NCBI RefSeq assembly: GCF_900115665.1
Contig: NZ_FOXH01000002.1
Coordinates: forward strand, 327,670-391,669
DNA: 64,000 nt
Direction: 5' to 3'
Source: Pseudarcicella hirudinis
Lineage (GTDB): Bacteria; Bacteroidota; Bacteroidia; Cytophagales; Spirosomataceae
Shown here in pieces: positions 1 through 8,472 of the stretch (positions are counted from its first letter, which is position 1; every line of letters begins with the position of its first letter). Under the pieces are notes generated by a model. That model did no database searches and was not told where the DNA came from. It was given only the letters and a program-made list of their open reading frames with translations. The translations under genes were made by a program, and so were the position numbers.

Positions 1-1181
1 TGGTAAAAGAGGGTTTTAAGGGGAAAATTTATTGTACTGGCCCTACCAAAGACCTTGCCCAGATTCTGTTGCTGGACTCTGCCCATATTCAGGAAAATGA
101 TGTAAAATTTATCAATAAGAAAAGAGTAGAACAGGAGAAAAACCAACTGGCACCCTTATATGATACGCAGGATGCCATGCGCTGTCTGATGCGGTTTACA
201 ACGCTGAAATTGGATGAATGGTACACACTTACGGAAGATGTTCAGCTGAAATTTACGGAAGCCGGACATATTCTGGGAGCAGCAGTGGTAAATCTGAGAA
301 TAAAAGAAGATAGTAAAACTACTAAAATTACATTTACCGGAGATATTGGCCGGTACAATGATTCCATTCTGAAATCCCCTGCGGTTTTTCCTCAGGCAGA
401 TGTAATTATCTGTGAATCAACTTACGGAGATTCCCTGCATGATGATATGAAGATTTCTGAGGAAAAATTTGTGGAAATCATCATGAAAACCTGCTTTGAA
501 AAAAGAGGTAAACTAATCATTCCGGCGTTTAGTGTGGGTCGTACACAGGAGCTTGTTTACACTTTGAACAGATTATTCAATGAAGGAAAAATTCCTCCGA
601 TTGAAACTTTTGTGGACAGTCCTTTGTCGACAGAAGCAACACGGGTTACTTACAACCATCCGGAATGTTTCAACAAAAAGCTGTTGAAATACATGGAAAT
701 TGATGAAAATCCATTCGATTTTGATGATCTGGCATATATCACAGACAAGAAAGCCTCTCAATCTTTGAATGAGCGAAAAGAGCCATGTATTATCATTTCT
801 GCTTCAGGAATGGCGGAGGCCGGAAGGGTAAAACACCATATTGCAAATAGTATTCAGAACAAAAGAAATACAATTCTGCTGGTAGGATACTGCGAGCCCA
901 ATTCTTTAGGTGGCCGTTTGAAATTACGTCCCAGAATGGTCTCTATCTTTGGAGAAGATTATCAGGTAATAGCAGACATCGATGAAATAAAAAGCCTTTC
1001 CGCTCATGCAGATTATGAGGATTTATCACAGTTTCTTGCCTGTCAGGATTCACAGCTGGTTGATAAGTTCTTCATCGTTCACGGAGAACTGTCTGTACAG
1101 GAAAATTTTAAAAGGAAATTGATTAAGAAAGGTTATAATGAGGTTTTTATTCCTGCAATTCATCAAAAGTATTCTATTTGA
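1..1181 (+). CDS. MBL-fold / beta-CASP RNA-processing-type hydrolase (5' truncated)
   Basis: C-terminal part of a metallo-beta-lactamase fold protein of the beta-CASP, RNA-specificity-domain family (relatives of CPSF73/YSH1-like and bacterial RNases). The open frame runs off the left window edge (codons in phase from base 3), so the N-terminal HxHxDH metal motif is not visible. What is visible: AGHILGA, the acidic GDIGR segment, PAFSVGRTQE, the beta-CASP motif ISASGMAEAGR and the late SAHAD histidine motif, in the usual order. The TTG at 69 is not a credible start because homologous-looking sequence (IYCTGPTKDLAQ) continues upstream. Likely a cytoplasmic nuclease or hydrolase; the substrate cannot be told. 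Its stop codon lies inside the hairpin at 1152-1192. Confidence 0.85.
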   Translation, partial: VKEGFKGKIYCTGPTKDLAQILLLDSAHIQENDVKFINKKRVEQEKNQLAPLYDTQDAMRCLMRFTTLKLDEWYTLTEDVQLKFTEAGHILGAAVVNLRIKEDSKTTKITFTGDIGRYNDSILKSPAVFPQADVIICESTYGDSLHDDMKISEEKFVEIIMKTCFEKRGKLIIPAFSVGRTQELVYTLNRLFNEGKIPPIETFVDSPLSTEATRVTYNHPECFNKKLLKYMEIDENPFDFDDLAYITDKKASQSLNERKEPCIIISASGMAEAGRVKHHIANSIQNKRNTILLVGYCEPNSLGGRLKLRPRMVSIFGEDYQVIADIDEIKSLSAHADYEDLSQFLACQDSQLVDKFFIVHGELSVQENFKRKLIKKGYNEVFIPAIHQKYSI

Positions 1182-1192
1182 TGAATTGCAGG
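1152..1192. terminator. Perfect 16-bp hairpin shared by convergent genes
   Basis: Arms 1152-1167 (CCTGCAATTCATCAAA) and 1177-1192 are exact reverse complements around a 9-nt loop. It lies between two converging genes and contains the upstream gene's TGA (1179-1181). There is no strong T-run on either side, so it may act as a 3'-end stabiliser rather than a classical intrinsic terminator. Confidence 0.6.
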
Positions 1193-1234
1193 GGGCATGA
1201 AATTTCAGCAATTTCTTCCTGAATGCAGAGGAAA

Positions 1235-2236
1235 TTACTTTCCGGGTGTTTGCATAAATGACTCAATCAGCTCTGCCACTTTTGGAAATGGCATTAATTC
1301 TGTAAGATAAGTATGAGGACCTTCAGGATCATCCTGCCAGGCATTGTTTCCGCCTTTCATGATAATTCTGCCACGTTTCTGTGAAAAATAAGGCTTAGTT
1401 CCTCTGATAGCAACCAACACTGCAGTCTGATCCCAGCTCATACGTCCTTCAGCATCTTCCTTACTCATGGGTATAGTCATGGCAAAAACATCTTTCACCG
1501 GACTTTTCAGCTTTTTATTGGCAATAACCCGTAACCCGGTTTTAATTTGCTTGCCAATTTCAACCCCGCTGAAAATGATCGGAGAAGGCCATTGGGTAAA
1601 TACCTTTTCCGAAGAAAGAGAGTCAATATGTACATTGTATTCCCGGCCGGATGGAAAGGCTCCGGCCATGGAAACCAGTTGTTTTACTTTTTGCTTTACC
1701 AGAAGTTTTCCGCTTAACGGAGAAATTTTATCCGGACCGGAATTGAGCAAATCTGCAAGGTTGGTCAGAAAACCAATGGTTACTATTGTTACACTCTTGT
1801 CAGGCTGGCTTGTCAGGATTTTCCGGTATGTTTCTACAGCATCGGGAGCTTCAGAAGATTTATTGATTTTATGTGGATATTTGCCCACGAGCATTTCAGG
1901 CCATTTTTGCGGAGCACCTATGTCGGCAGCTTTACCCTTAGGTACACCCGAAGGTAAACCGAGGCGTCCGAAATAGGTATTCAATATATCAATCGTCGGA
2001 ACGGTCAGCTCATTTTTGTTGCATGAAATAACGGCGAGCGGCCGGGCTTCCCCGCGGTCGGAAAGGGCATGGAGGACAGCCATAGCACCTACATCATCAT
2101 AATCCGGTCCGATATCGGTATCAAGTATAACTGGAACAGGTTTTTGTTTGTGTTGCGCCTGTACGGAAAAAGTGGCAGGAAAAAGAGCCAGAAAAAAGAA
2201 TGTGTAAGCAGAACGAATTTTGAAAGAAAATCTCAT
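1235..2236 (-). CDS. Secreted nucleoside hydrolase (IU-NH family)
   Basis: 333 aa. An N-terminal signal peptide (hydrophobic residues about 10-24, cleavage probably near VQA-Q) precedes the nucleoside hydrolase signature DTDIGPDYDD at residues 39-48, whose aspartates bind the catalytic calcium in inosine-uridine hydrolases. The family cleaves the N-glycosidic bond of ribonucleosides to base and ribose. The signal peptide suggests periplasmic salvage of nucleosides. Start chosen at ATG because the signal peptide begins there. It converges with the beta-CASP gene and follows the ankyrin gene in the same direction after 275 bp. Substrate preference cannot be read from the sequence. Confidence 0.85.
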   Translation of the reverse strand: MRFSFKIRSAYTFFFLALFPATFSVQAQHKQKPVPVILDTDIGPDYDDVGAMAVLHALSDRGEARPLAVISCNKNELTVPTIDILNTYFGRLGLPSGVPKGKAADIGAPQKWPEMLVGKYPHKINKSSEAPDAVETYRKILTSQPDKSVTIVTIGFLTNLADLLNSGPDKISPLSGKLLVKQKVKQLVSMAGAFPSGREYNVHIDSLSSEKVFTQWPSPIIFSGVEIGKQIKTGLRVIANKKLKSPVKDVFAMTIPMSKEDAEGRMSWDQTAVLVAIRGTKPYFSQKRGRIIMKGGNNAWQDDPEGPHTYLTELMPFPKVAELIESFMQTPGK

Positions 2237-2511
2237 TAATTGAATAGGGATGTTTATAGTTTAAGAAAACATAGGATTGGATTATTCTTTTACCATTTCG
2301 GAAATATTTTAAATACCTGCAAAAAGTAAAAGGTTTCCGGATCAATATTGTCTTAATCATTCCGCATAATTTTCCGGCAGAAACCCATCGGTTTTGCTGA
2401 ATATACGGGAGTGAAAAATTGACGGCATCAATGTATGGACTTAATGATTCAGTTCCTACAATATAGATTTGCGAAGTATGGTAAGGCAGGACAGTATGAG
2501 GACTGACAATT

Positions 2512-3255
2512 TTATGATTTCAGATAGGCACAGGGGATATTTTCAGGTTGATAATCAATGCCATATGCGTGTTTCAGTAATTTTGTCACTACTTTGGAAA
2601 TGGTTATTTCCTGTCTGTGCATTTGTGGTAACATTCCCATCATTGCATAGCTTACCGGATTTACGGCCGGAATAAGTGTTTCCCATTCAAAGCCTTTTCC
2701 CCAGATAATTCCTTTTAGAGTCAGATGAAGATCAGCAGATTTGGCAAGCAGGAAATTCAGCATTTCCTGTGAATTATTATGATTTTGATTTACGGTATGA
2801 AAAACAGGAGTTTGTCCGCCAAAACCATATTGATCGGTCCCGGCTCTTTCATTTATATCAGCTCCGAATTTTACCAGCACTTCGGCACAGGAAAGATGAT
2901 TAAATTCGGCACAAATATGCAGGAGAGATACTTCTTCCAGTGGGGTATAGGTACAGGTGAGACTTCGTTTTTCAGAAATAAGTCCGGGATTGCTTCTCAG
3001 GTAATTCTCAAGTGTCCCGGCGTCATCCATTAAAACAGATAAAAGAACCCTGTCCTCAAACTTAAGTCCGAAATCTACAAAAGCCCGTACACAATCTTTA
3101 AACCTCGGGCTTCGCATATACATTTCAGTCATTGTTTCGAATAAAGGCTTTTCATTGAAAACCGCATTCGGACTCATTCCTTTCGAAAAGCATTCCCTGA
3201 TTCCCGTTACGGAATGGATTTCTATCAAATCGGCAATTTCCTGAAAACTATTCAT
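2512..3255 (-). CDS. Ankyrin-repeat protein
   Basis: 247 aa, no signal peptide. Ankyrin-type helices are visible around residues 105-150 (SLLHICAEFNHLSCAEVLVKFGADINERA) and again near 148-178 (QTPVFHTVNQNHNNSQEMLNFLL), with weaker repeats N-terminally. The C-terminal 70 residues are not repetitive. Probably a cytoplasmic protein-protein interaction module; no partner is indicated by the neighbours. It is a single gene with about 160 bp on its upstream side. Confidence 0.75.
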   Translation of the reverse strand: MNSFQEIADLIEIHSVTGIRECFSKGMSPNAVFNEKPLFETMTEMYMRSPRFKDCVRAFVDFGLKFEDRVLLSVLMDDAGTLENYLRSNPGLISEKRSLTCTYTPLEEVSLLHICAEFNHLSCAEVLVKFGADINERAGTDQYGFGGQTPVFHTVNQNHNNSQEMLNFLLAKSADLHLTLKGIIWGKGFEWETLIPAVNPVSYAMMGMLPQMHRQEITISKVVTKLLKHAYGIDYQPENIPCAYLKS

Positions 3256-3416
3256 GACAGGATGAGGGGTTTAGTTAAACGAATATTCCTCAAAATAAAC
3301 AAATAAAATTGAATTTACTCTTTAATAATGAGAGGATTACGTTTTCTGATACCCTTATTTGTGTCATCACAAACGAAGCAAGTATTCCTGAAGATGAGGG
3401 AATATTTCAGGTCTTC

Positions 3417-4052
3417 TTAGTTTCTACTGCTGAATGCCACTTTGAGACCAAGAGCTATTAGAACCGCTCCGCAGGTTTTATTGACATAATTGGTAAGTTT
3501 CTTACTACTTTTTAGTTTAGCGAAGATCAATGAGGCCGAATTGGCCAGAATCAGGCTCCAGATTAATCCTGTGCAGGTAAAGGTAATGCCCAATGTAAGA
3601 AAGGGGATAACAGTATTGTGAGAGGCAGGATTAATAAATTGAGGTAGAAAGGCAATGAAAAAAAGAGCAACTTTCGGATTGAGTACATTTGTAATGACTC
3701 CGTCACGATAAATCTTTTTGAGGTTGACAGATTCTCCCTCAGATAGTGAATTGGTGTTTAATGAAGATTTATCGGTAAGCATCTTGTAACCAATGTATAA
3801 GAGATAAAGCGCTCCGGCATATTTTATGATATTGAAGACAAGAATTGATTTAGTGATGATTATCGAAAGCCCGAATGCTGCGAGCACGGTATGGATAACT
3901 GAGCCGCTGGCAATGCCTAAAACAGACATAATTCCTGCTTTTTTGCCTTGAGCCATACTTTTGCTCAGAATAAAAATCGTGTCATTTCCCGGTGTGATAT
4001 TTAACAGGATACCGGTCAGCAGAAAAGTTTCGTAGTTAATTATGCCGTACAT
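3417..4052 (-). CDS. LysE/RhtB-family amino-acid exporter
   Basis: About 211 aa with six hydrophobic segments. The N-terminus MYGIINYETFLLTG, then NITPGNDTIFILSKS and the small-residue-rich helices are typical of LysE/RhtB translocators that export amino acids by proton antiport across the inner membrane. A longer frame would begin at TTG 4094 inside the atpG terminator, so the ATG at 4052 is preferred. Transcribed in the same direction as atpG but separated from it by that terminator. Substrate unknown (homoserine, threonine, lysine and others occur in the family). Confidence 0.82.
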   Translation of the reverse strand: MYGIINYETFLLTGILLNITPGNDTIFILSKSMAQGKKAGIMSVLGIASGSVIHTVLAAFGLSIIITKSILVFNIIKYAGALYLLYIGYKMLTDKSSLNTNSLSEGESVNLKKIYRDGVITNVLNPKVALFFIAFLPQFINPASHNTVIPFLTLGITFTCTGLIWSLILANSASLIFAKLKSSKKLTNYVNKTCGAVLIALGLKVAFSSRN

Positions 4053-4094
4053 AAGTTCTTTCAGGTTAAGTCTGATGAGGTTATTGTTACACAA

Positions 4095-4130
4095 AAAACC
4101 TCTCCTGAAACGAATTCAAAGAGAGGTTTT
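4095..4130 (-). terminator. Intrinsic terminator of atpA-atpG
   Basis: Arms 4121-4130 and 4095-4104 (AAAACCTCTC and complement) form a 10-bp stem; in the minus-strand direction it ends in a run of T. It lies 27 bp after the atpG stop. Confidence 0.75.
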
Positions 4131-4156
4131 GTCAACTTAAAATTAAGCTGAAAATA

Positions 4157-5044
4157 TTATTCTGCCGCTAATGCTTCAGCACCACCAACGATTTCAAGGA
4201 TCTCCTTGGTAATTGCTGCCTGACGTGAGCGGTTGTATTGTAACTTCAATTCTTTCAGCAACTCACCTGCGTTATCCGTTGCTTTATCCATCGCAGTCAT
4301 ACGTGCACCATGTTCAGAAGCATTTGATTCTAACACGGCCTTATAAACCTGCAATTTCAAGGCTTTAGGGATCAGTTCATTGATGATCTCTTCTTCCGAA
4401 GGTTCGAAGATATAATCAGCAGTAGTAGTTTTCTGCTTGTTTTCTTCTTTTTTCTCAACCAATGGCAATAATTGCTCTGCTCTTAAAATCTGAGTAGCAA
4501 CGTTTTTAAATTCGTTGAAAACTAATTCAACCACGTCGAACTCACCTTCAGCAAAACTGTTCATTGCATAATCAGCAGCCTCACGAACAGAGGGGAAGCT
4601 TAAACGGGTAAAAATATCTGCATATTTCTGATTAACCTTATAACCACGACGAGTCAGATATTCTGCAGCTTTTTTACCAATCGCCAGAATTTCAACCTTT
4701 CCGGCTTCCTGTTGTGCAGCGTATTTCTCGTTGATTAATCCGGCAGTAGTTTTTCCGATATTAGCATTGAATGCTCCGCAAAGACCACGGTCAGAAGAAA
4801 CAGCAATGATTAATACACGGTTGATTTCTCTTACGACGGTATATGGATTTTCTTTTGCTCCCTCTGCATTTGCCGAAACGGTTGCAATCATTTCGGTCAG
4901 CTTTTTCGAGTACGGACGCATCTGAACGATGGCATCAGTCGCACGACGCAATTTTGCCGCCGAAACCATTTTCATGGCCTTGGTGATTTGCTGAGTGGAG
5001 TTTACCGAAACAATTCGGTTTCGTACTTCTTTTAATGAAGGCAT
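4157..5044 (-). CDS. atpG: F1Fo ATP synthase gamma subunit
   Basis: 295 aa, the usual size. The N-terminal helix MPSLKEVRNRI...TQQITKAMKMVSAAKLRR and the C-terminal helix with ATDNAGELLKEL...YNRSRQAAITKE form the rotating coiled-coil shaft of F1; both signatures are complete. The central Rossmann-like region includes SDRGLCGAFN. The product couples proton flow through Fo to the catalytic alpha3beta3 head on the cytoplasmic side of the inner membrane. It follows atpA after 140 bp, and that spacer holds a long-loop inverted repeat (5126-5135 with 5164-5173). It should be co-transcribed with atpA and ends at the hairpin 4095-4130. Confidence 0.98.
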   Translation of the reverse strand: MPSLKEVRNRIVSVNSTQQITKAMKMVSAAKLRRATDAIVQMRPYSKKLTEMIATVSANAEGAKENPYTVVREINRVLIIAVSSDRGLCGAFNANIGKTTAGLINEKYAAQQEAGKVEILAIGKKAAEYLTRRGYKVNQKYADIFTRLSFPSVREAADYAMNSFAEGEFDVVELVFNEFKNVATQILRAEQLLPLVEKKEENKQKTTTADYIFEPSEEEIINELIPKALKLQVYKAVLESNASEHGARMTAMDKATDNAGELLKELKLQYNRSRQAAITKEILEIVGGAEALAAE

Positions 5045-5125
5045 TGTTCTCTGAGTTATGAGTTATGAGCTGTTTTACATCGTTCAAATGTCATAGCCCA
5101 AAAACTATAATACACCTTAATCTGC

Positions 5126-5173
5126 AATATCAGTCAGAAATTAAGATGTTTATCTTTATTCCCGACTGATATT
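5126..5173 (-). repeat. 10-bp inverted repeat in the atpA-atpG spacer
   Basis: AATATCAGTC at 5126-5135 and its exact complement at 5164-5173 enclose a 28-nt loop. It could be an mRNA processing or stability element that sets subunit ratios. It has no T-run, so a full terminator is unlikely. Confidence 0.4.
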
Positions 5174-5184
5174 ACAATTATATT

Positions 5185-6762
5185 TTACACGTATTTCGGA
5201 GCTACTTCTTTCGCTACTTTTCTCAAAGTATCAGTAAGAGTATCATCAAATTTACCTGCTGCAAGAGCATCTAAAGTTGATTTTTGAGTAGCCTTCAGAA
5301 TGTTGATGAAATCTTTCTCAAACTCACGAACTTTAGAAACGGCAACGTTATCAATCAGACCCTGAGTAGAAACATAGATCATTGCAACTTGTTCCTCAAC
5401 ACGTTGCGGAGCAAATTGTGGTTGTTTCAGCATTTCAAGGTTACGACGACCACGTTCGATAGTCAGTTTAGTAGCAGCATCAAGATCAGAACCGAATTTA
5501 GCAAATGCTTCCAATTCACGGAATTGAGCCTGATCAAGTTTCAAAGTACCGGCTACTTTCTTCATTGATTTGATCTGCGCGTTACCACCCACACGTGATA
5601 CCGAGATACCTACGTTGATAGCCGGACGAATACCGGCGTTGAAAAGGTTGGTTTCAAGGAAGATCTGACCATCTGTAATTGAGATTACGTTAGTCGGGAT
5701 ATACGCAGAAACGTCACCTGCCTGAGTTTCAATGATTGGAAGAGCTGTCAATGAACCACCACCTTTTACCAAATGCTTGATAGTATCAGGTAAATCGTTC
5801 ATGTTACGGGCGATTTCATCCGAAGCATTGATTTTTGCAGCACGCTCCAATAATCTTGAGTGAAGATAGAATACGTCACCAGGATATGCTTCACGTCCCG
5901 GAGGGCGACGTAGTAACAAAGAAACTTCACGGTATGCTACAGCCTGTTTAGATAAATCGTCATAAACAACCAAAGCAGCACGACCAGTATCACGGAAGAA
6001 TTCACCGATTGCTGCACCTGTAAACGGAGCAAAGAACTGCATCGGAGCAGGATCAGAAGCACCGGCTGCAACGATTACAGTGTAATCCATTGCACCTGCT
6101 TTACGTAGGGTTTGCTCAACTTGTTTGATAGTTGAAGCTTTTTGACCGATAGCTACATAAATACAGAAAACTGGTTCTCCTTTTTCGTAGAATTCTTTCT
6201 GGTTGATGATAGTGTCAATACAAACAGCAGTTTTACCTGTCTGACGGTCACCGATAACCAACTCACGTTGTCCACGTCCTACCGGAATCATTGCATCAAT
6301 TGCTTTGATACCAGATTGAAGAGGTTCTGTTACCGGTTGACGGAAGATTACTCCCGGAGCTTTACGTTCCATTGGCATTTCGTAAGTTTCACCTACGATA
6401 GGGCCATTTCCGTCGATTGGTTCGCCAAGTGTGTTTACTACACGACCTAAGATACCATCACCTACTTTGATAGAAGCGATCAGGCTGGTACGTTTTACGG
6501 TATCTCCTTCTTTGATTTCAGAAGAGTCACCTAACAATACCGCACCCACATTGTCTTCTTCAAGGTTAAGGGCAAGAGCTTTCAAGCCGTTTTCAAAGGT
6601 GAGCAACTCACCTGCTTGTACTTTCGAAAGTCCGTAAATACGAGCTACCCCGTCACCGATTTGTAGCACGGTACCTACTTCTTCGAGTTCAGCCACTGTC
6701 TTAGCGTTTGAGAGTTGTTCTCTCAGGATGGCTGACACTTCATCTGGTCTGACTGATGCCAT
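5185..6762 (-). CDS. atpA: F1Fo ATP synthase alpha subunit
   Basis: 525 aa, full length. An N-terminal beta-barrel is followed by the nucleotide-binding domain with P-loop GDRQTGKT at 171-178, then the alpha-subunit arginine-finger region [10 protein letters not shown] and a helical C-terminal domain. The alpha subunit forms the non-catalytic sites of the F1 head. Upstream, on the minus strand, lies a long non-coding stretch and then a divergent FKBP gene, so the usual atpB-E-F-H genes are not adjacent. A TAATTTTG box at 6893-6900 may be its -7 element. Confidence 0.98.
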   Translation of the reverse strand: MASVRPDEVSAILREQLSNAKTVAELEEVGTVLQIGDGVARIYGLSKVQAGELLTFENGLKALALNLEEDNVGAVLLGDSSEIKEGDTVKRTSLIASIKVGDGILGRVVNTLGEPIDGNGPIVGETYEMPMERKAPGVIFRQPVTEPLQSGIKAIDAMIPVGRGQRELVIGDRQTGKTAVCIDTIINQKEFYEKGEPVFCIYVAIGQKASTIKQVEQTLRKAGAMDYTVIVAAGASDPAPMQFFAPFTGAAIGEFFRDTGRAALVVYDDLSKQAVAYREVSLLLRRPPGREAYPGDVFYLHSRLLERAAKINASDEIARNMNDLPDTIKHLVKGGGSLTALPIIETQAGDVSAYIPTNVISITDGQIFLETNLFNAGIRPAINVGISVSRVGGNAQIKSMKKVAGTLKLDQAQFRELEAFAKFGSDLDAATKLTIERGRRNLEMLKQPQFAPQRVEEQVAMIYVSTQGLIDNVAVSKVREFEKDFINILKATQKSTLDALAAGKFDDTLTDTLRKVAKEVAPKYV

Positions 6763-7599
6763 GTGATTTTGTTTATCTATTTAATTGTTATTCAATTGGT
6801 TGAAATGAGTTGAGAGGCTCAAAACGAGGCAAAAACGTTCTATTTGTCAAATACCTACTAACTCAATCTGAAAAGGCTTGCTTTTTCGGGTGCAAAATTA
6901 GTGATGAAATTTCACAATTCCGATATACACAGACGAAATTTATAGCAAAAGATTATACTTTTTTGATATTTCTATGTTTGAGACACAGGATTTAAGGTTC
7001 TGTGGCAGAAAACTTTTTAAGTTGTATTCTTTAAAGCATTTTCACAGACAAAAATACCCGGAATATCTCTGATATTATTCAGGGAGTAATTAACTTCTGA
7101 GGAAAAAATACCTCATTTGAGAATGAAATCGGGCATTATTCAGCTAAACTAAGAAATATTTACCCTAAAATTAAGTAATCGGAAATCTATTCGGAAAAAT
7201 AAAAAAATGAGTAGAAACAAGGCCCCGGATAAGCCCTCAAACAGCCCATAAATGATGATTTTAAGAATTTTCACCATTTGTAATATTTTCTTAACCGAAT
7301 TTTGGATTCTACCCATTTTTCAGGTAATGAAGGTCCGGTTATTTTAAGGAATGCCTCAGATATTTTTGCAGACACATTCTTTGTCTTTAAAGAGAAGCGG
7401 CAGAACAAGATATGCCTCATTATAGTTTTTTATTATATTTACAAAATTTTGGAGACCTGTATTTCGTTCTTAAATTCAATTTTAGTAATTTTTATTAAGA
7501 TTTCAGGATCAGATTTTCAGAATACAGAATTCATCAGATTTAATCTGGATCTGTTTGAATCAGAGTTTTTTAAAAGTTTTTCACAATTAAACAACAGAC
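6763..7599. other. 837-bp AT-rich divergent intergenic region
   Basis: Lies between atpA (minus) and the FKBP gene (plus). It holds the candidate atpA -7 box. An open frame at 7302-7691 has no recognisable protein character and runs into the FKBP gene in another frame. I saw no tRNA, repeat array or convincing small gene. Confidence 0.5.
6893..6900 (-). promoter_or_regulatory. Candidate -7 box for atpA
   Basis: TAATTTTG on the minus strand matches the Bacteroidota -7 consensus TAnnTTTG, about 130 nt before the atpA ATG. No TTTG -33 element is found at the expected distance, so the call is weak. Confidence 0.35.
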
Positions 7600-8373
7600 A
7601 TGCACTTAAAGAAATTTGTAGTATGTGCGGGTTTAGCGTTAACGCCGGTTCTGGCAAATGCTCAAGCAAAAAAAACAGTTGCTTCTACTAAACCGAAAGT
7701 GACCACTAAAACAACCTCGGCCAAGCCTTCAGCCGCAATTCCGGGTACATTAAAATTAAGCAGCTTAAATGATTCAGTGAGCTACGGTATTGGTTTATTG
7801 GTGGCACAGAATTTTAAGAGTCAGGGAATGGATCTGAATCCGGATTTACTGAGCAAAGCAATCTCTGATGTTCTTAAAGGAGGAACCCCTCTTCTCAGCG
7901 ATATGGTTGCCCAGCAAACAGCTAACCGCTATATGATGAAAGTTCAGGAGCAGAAAATGGCCGAACAAGCCAAGCAATTTGAGCCTAATAAACTTGCCGG
8001 AGAAAAGTTTCTTGCCGAAAACGCTAAAAAAGAAGGTGTAGTAACTTTACCAAGTGGTTTGCAATACCAGATCCTTAAAGCAGGAGATGGCCCTAAGCCT
8101 ACAGCTAATGACAAAGTAAAAACGCATTATCACGGAACATTAATTGATGGTACCGTGTTTGATAGTTCAGTACAGAGAGGTGAACCGATTACCTTCCCGG
8201 TTACAGGAGTTATTCAGGGTTGGGTAGAAGCCCTTCAGCTAATGCCGGTAGGTTCAAAATGGAAATTATTCGTTCCTGAAAATCTGGCATATGGTATCAG
8301 AGGAAGCGGGCCGACTATCAAACCTTATTCTGCACTGGTTTTTGAAGTAGAATTGTTAAGTATAGAGAAATAG
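7600..8373 (+). CDS. FKBP-type peptidyl-prolyl isomerase, exported
   Basis: 257 aa. A signal peptide ends near residue 22 (ANA-Q). A Lys/Thr/Pro-rich linker follows to about residue 50, then an FKBP_N-type helical dimerisation domain (about 55-140) and a C-terminal FKBP domain (about 150-254). The latter shows SGLQYQILKAGDG, GTLIDGTVFDSS, VIQGWVEALQLMPVGSKW and LAYGIRGSG. Catalyses cis-trans prolyl isomerisation in folding of periplasmic or outer-membrane proteins. It lies just ahead of a Prc-type protease, a sensible quality-control pairing. Start is ATG 7600 at the signal peptide. Confidence 0.93.
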   Translation: MHLKKFVVCAGLALTPVLANAQAKKTVASTKPKVTTKTTSAKPSAAIPGTLKLSSLNDSVSYGIGLLVAQNFKSQGMDLNPDLLSKAISDVLKGGTPLLSDMVAQQTANRYMMKVQEQKMAEQAKQFEPNKLAGEKFLAENAKKEGVVTLPSGLQYQILKAGDGPKPTANDKVKTHYHGTLIDGTVFDSSVQRGEPITFPVTGVIQGWVEALQLMPVGSKWKLFVPENLAYGIRGSGPTIKPYSALVFEVELLSIEK

Positions 8374-8387
8374 TTTTTGGGTTCTTT

Positions 8388-8449
8388 GGGTGTTGGGTTG
8401 AATTTCACCGGAGTAATTTCCGCCGGAATTTAACTCAAACCCGACACCC
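8388..8449. terminator. Imperfect hairpin between the FKBP and protease genes
   Basis: GGGTGTTGGGTT (8388-8399) pairs with AACCCGACACCC (8438-8449) with one G-T wobble; the loop can fold further (CCGG elements). There is no T-run, so read-through into the protease gene is plausible. Confidence 0.4.
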
Positions 8450-8472
8450 GGATCCAATAGAACCGACAAGAA

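Noticed and set aside
1467-1976. 169-codon plus-strand open frame inside the nucleoside hydrolase gene
   Set aside because: Antisense to a well-supported gene with signal peptide and catalytic motif; no recognisable domain of its own.
4052-4094. Upstream TTG start for the LysE-family protein
   Set aside because: It would place the start inside the atpG terminator hairpin, and the added residues have no family similarity.
7302-7691. 129-codon plus-strand open frame ahead of the FKBP gene
   Set aside because: It overlaps the FKBP gene in another frame, has no recognisable domain and reads like chance translation of AT-rich DNA.
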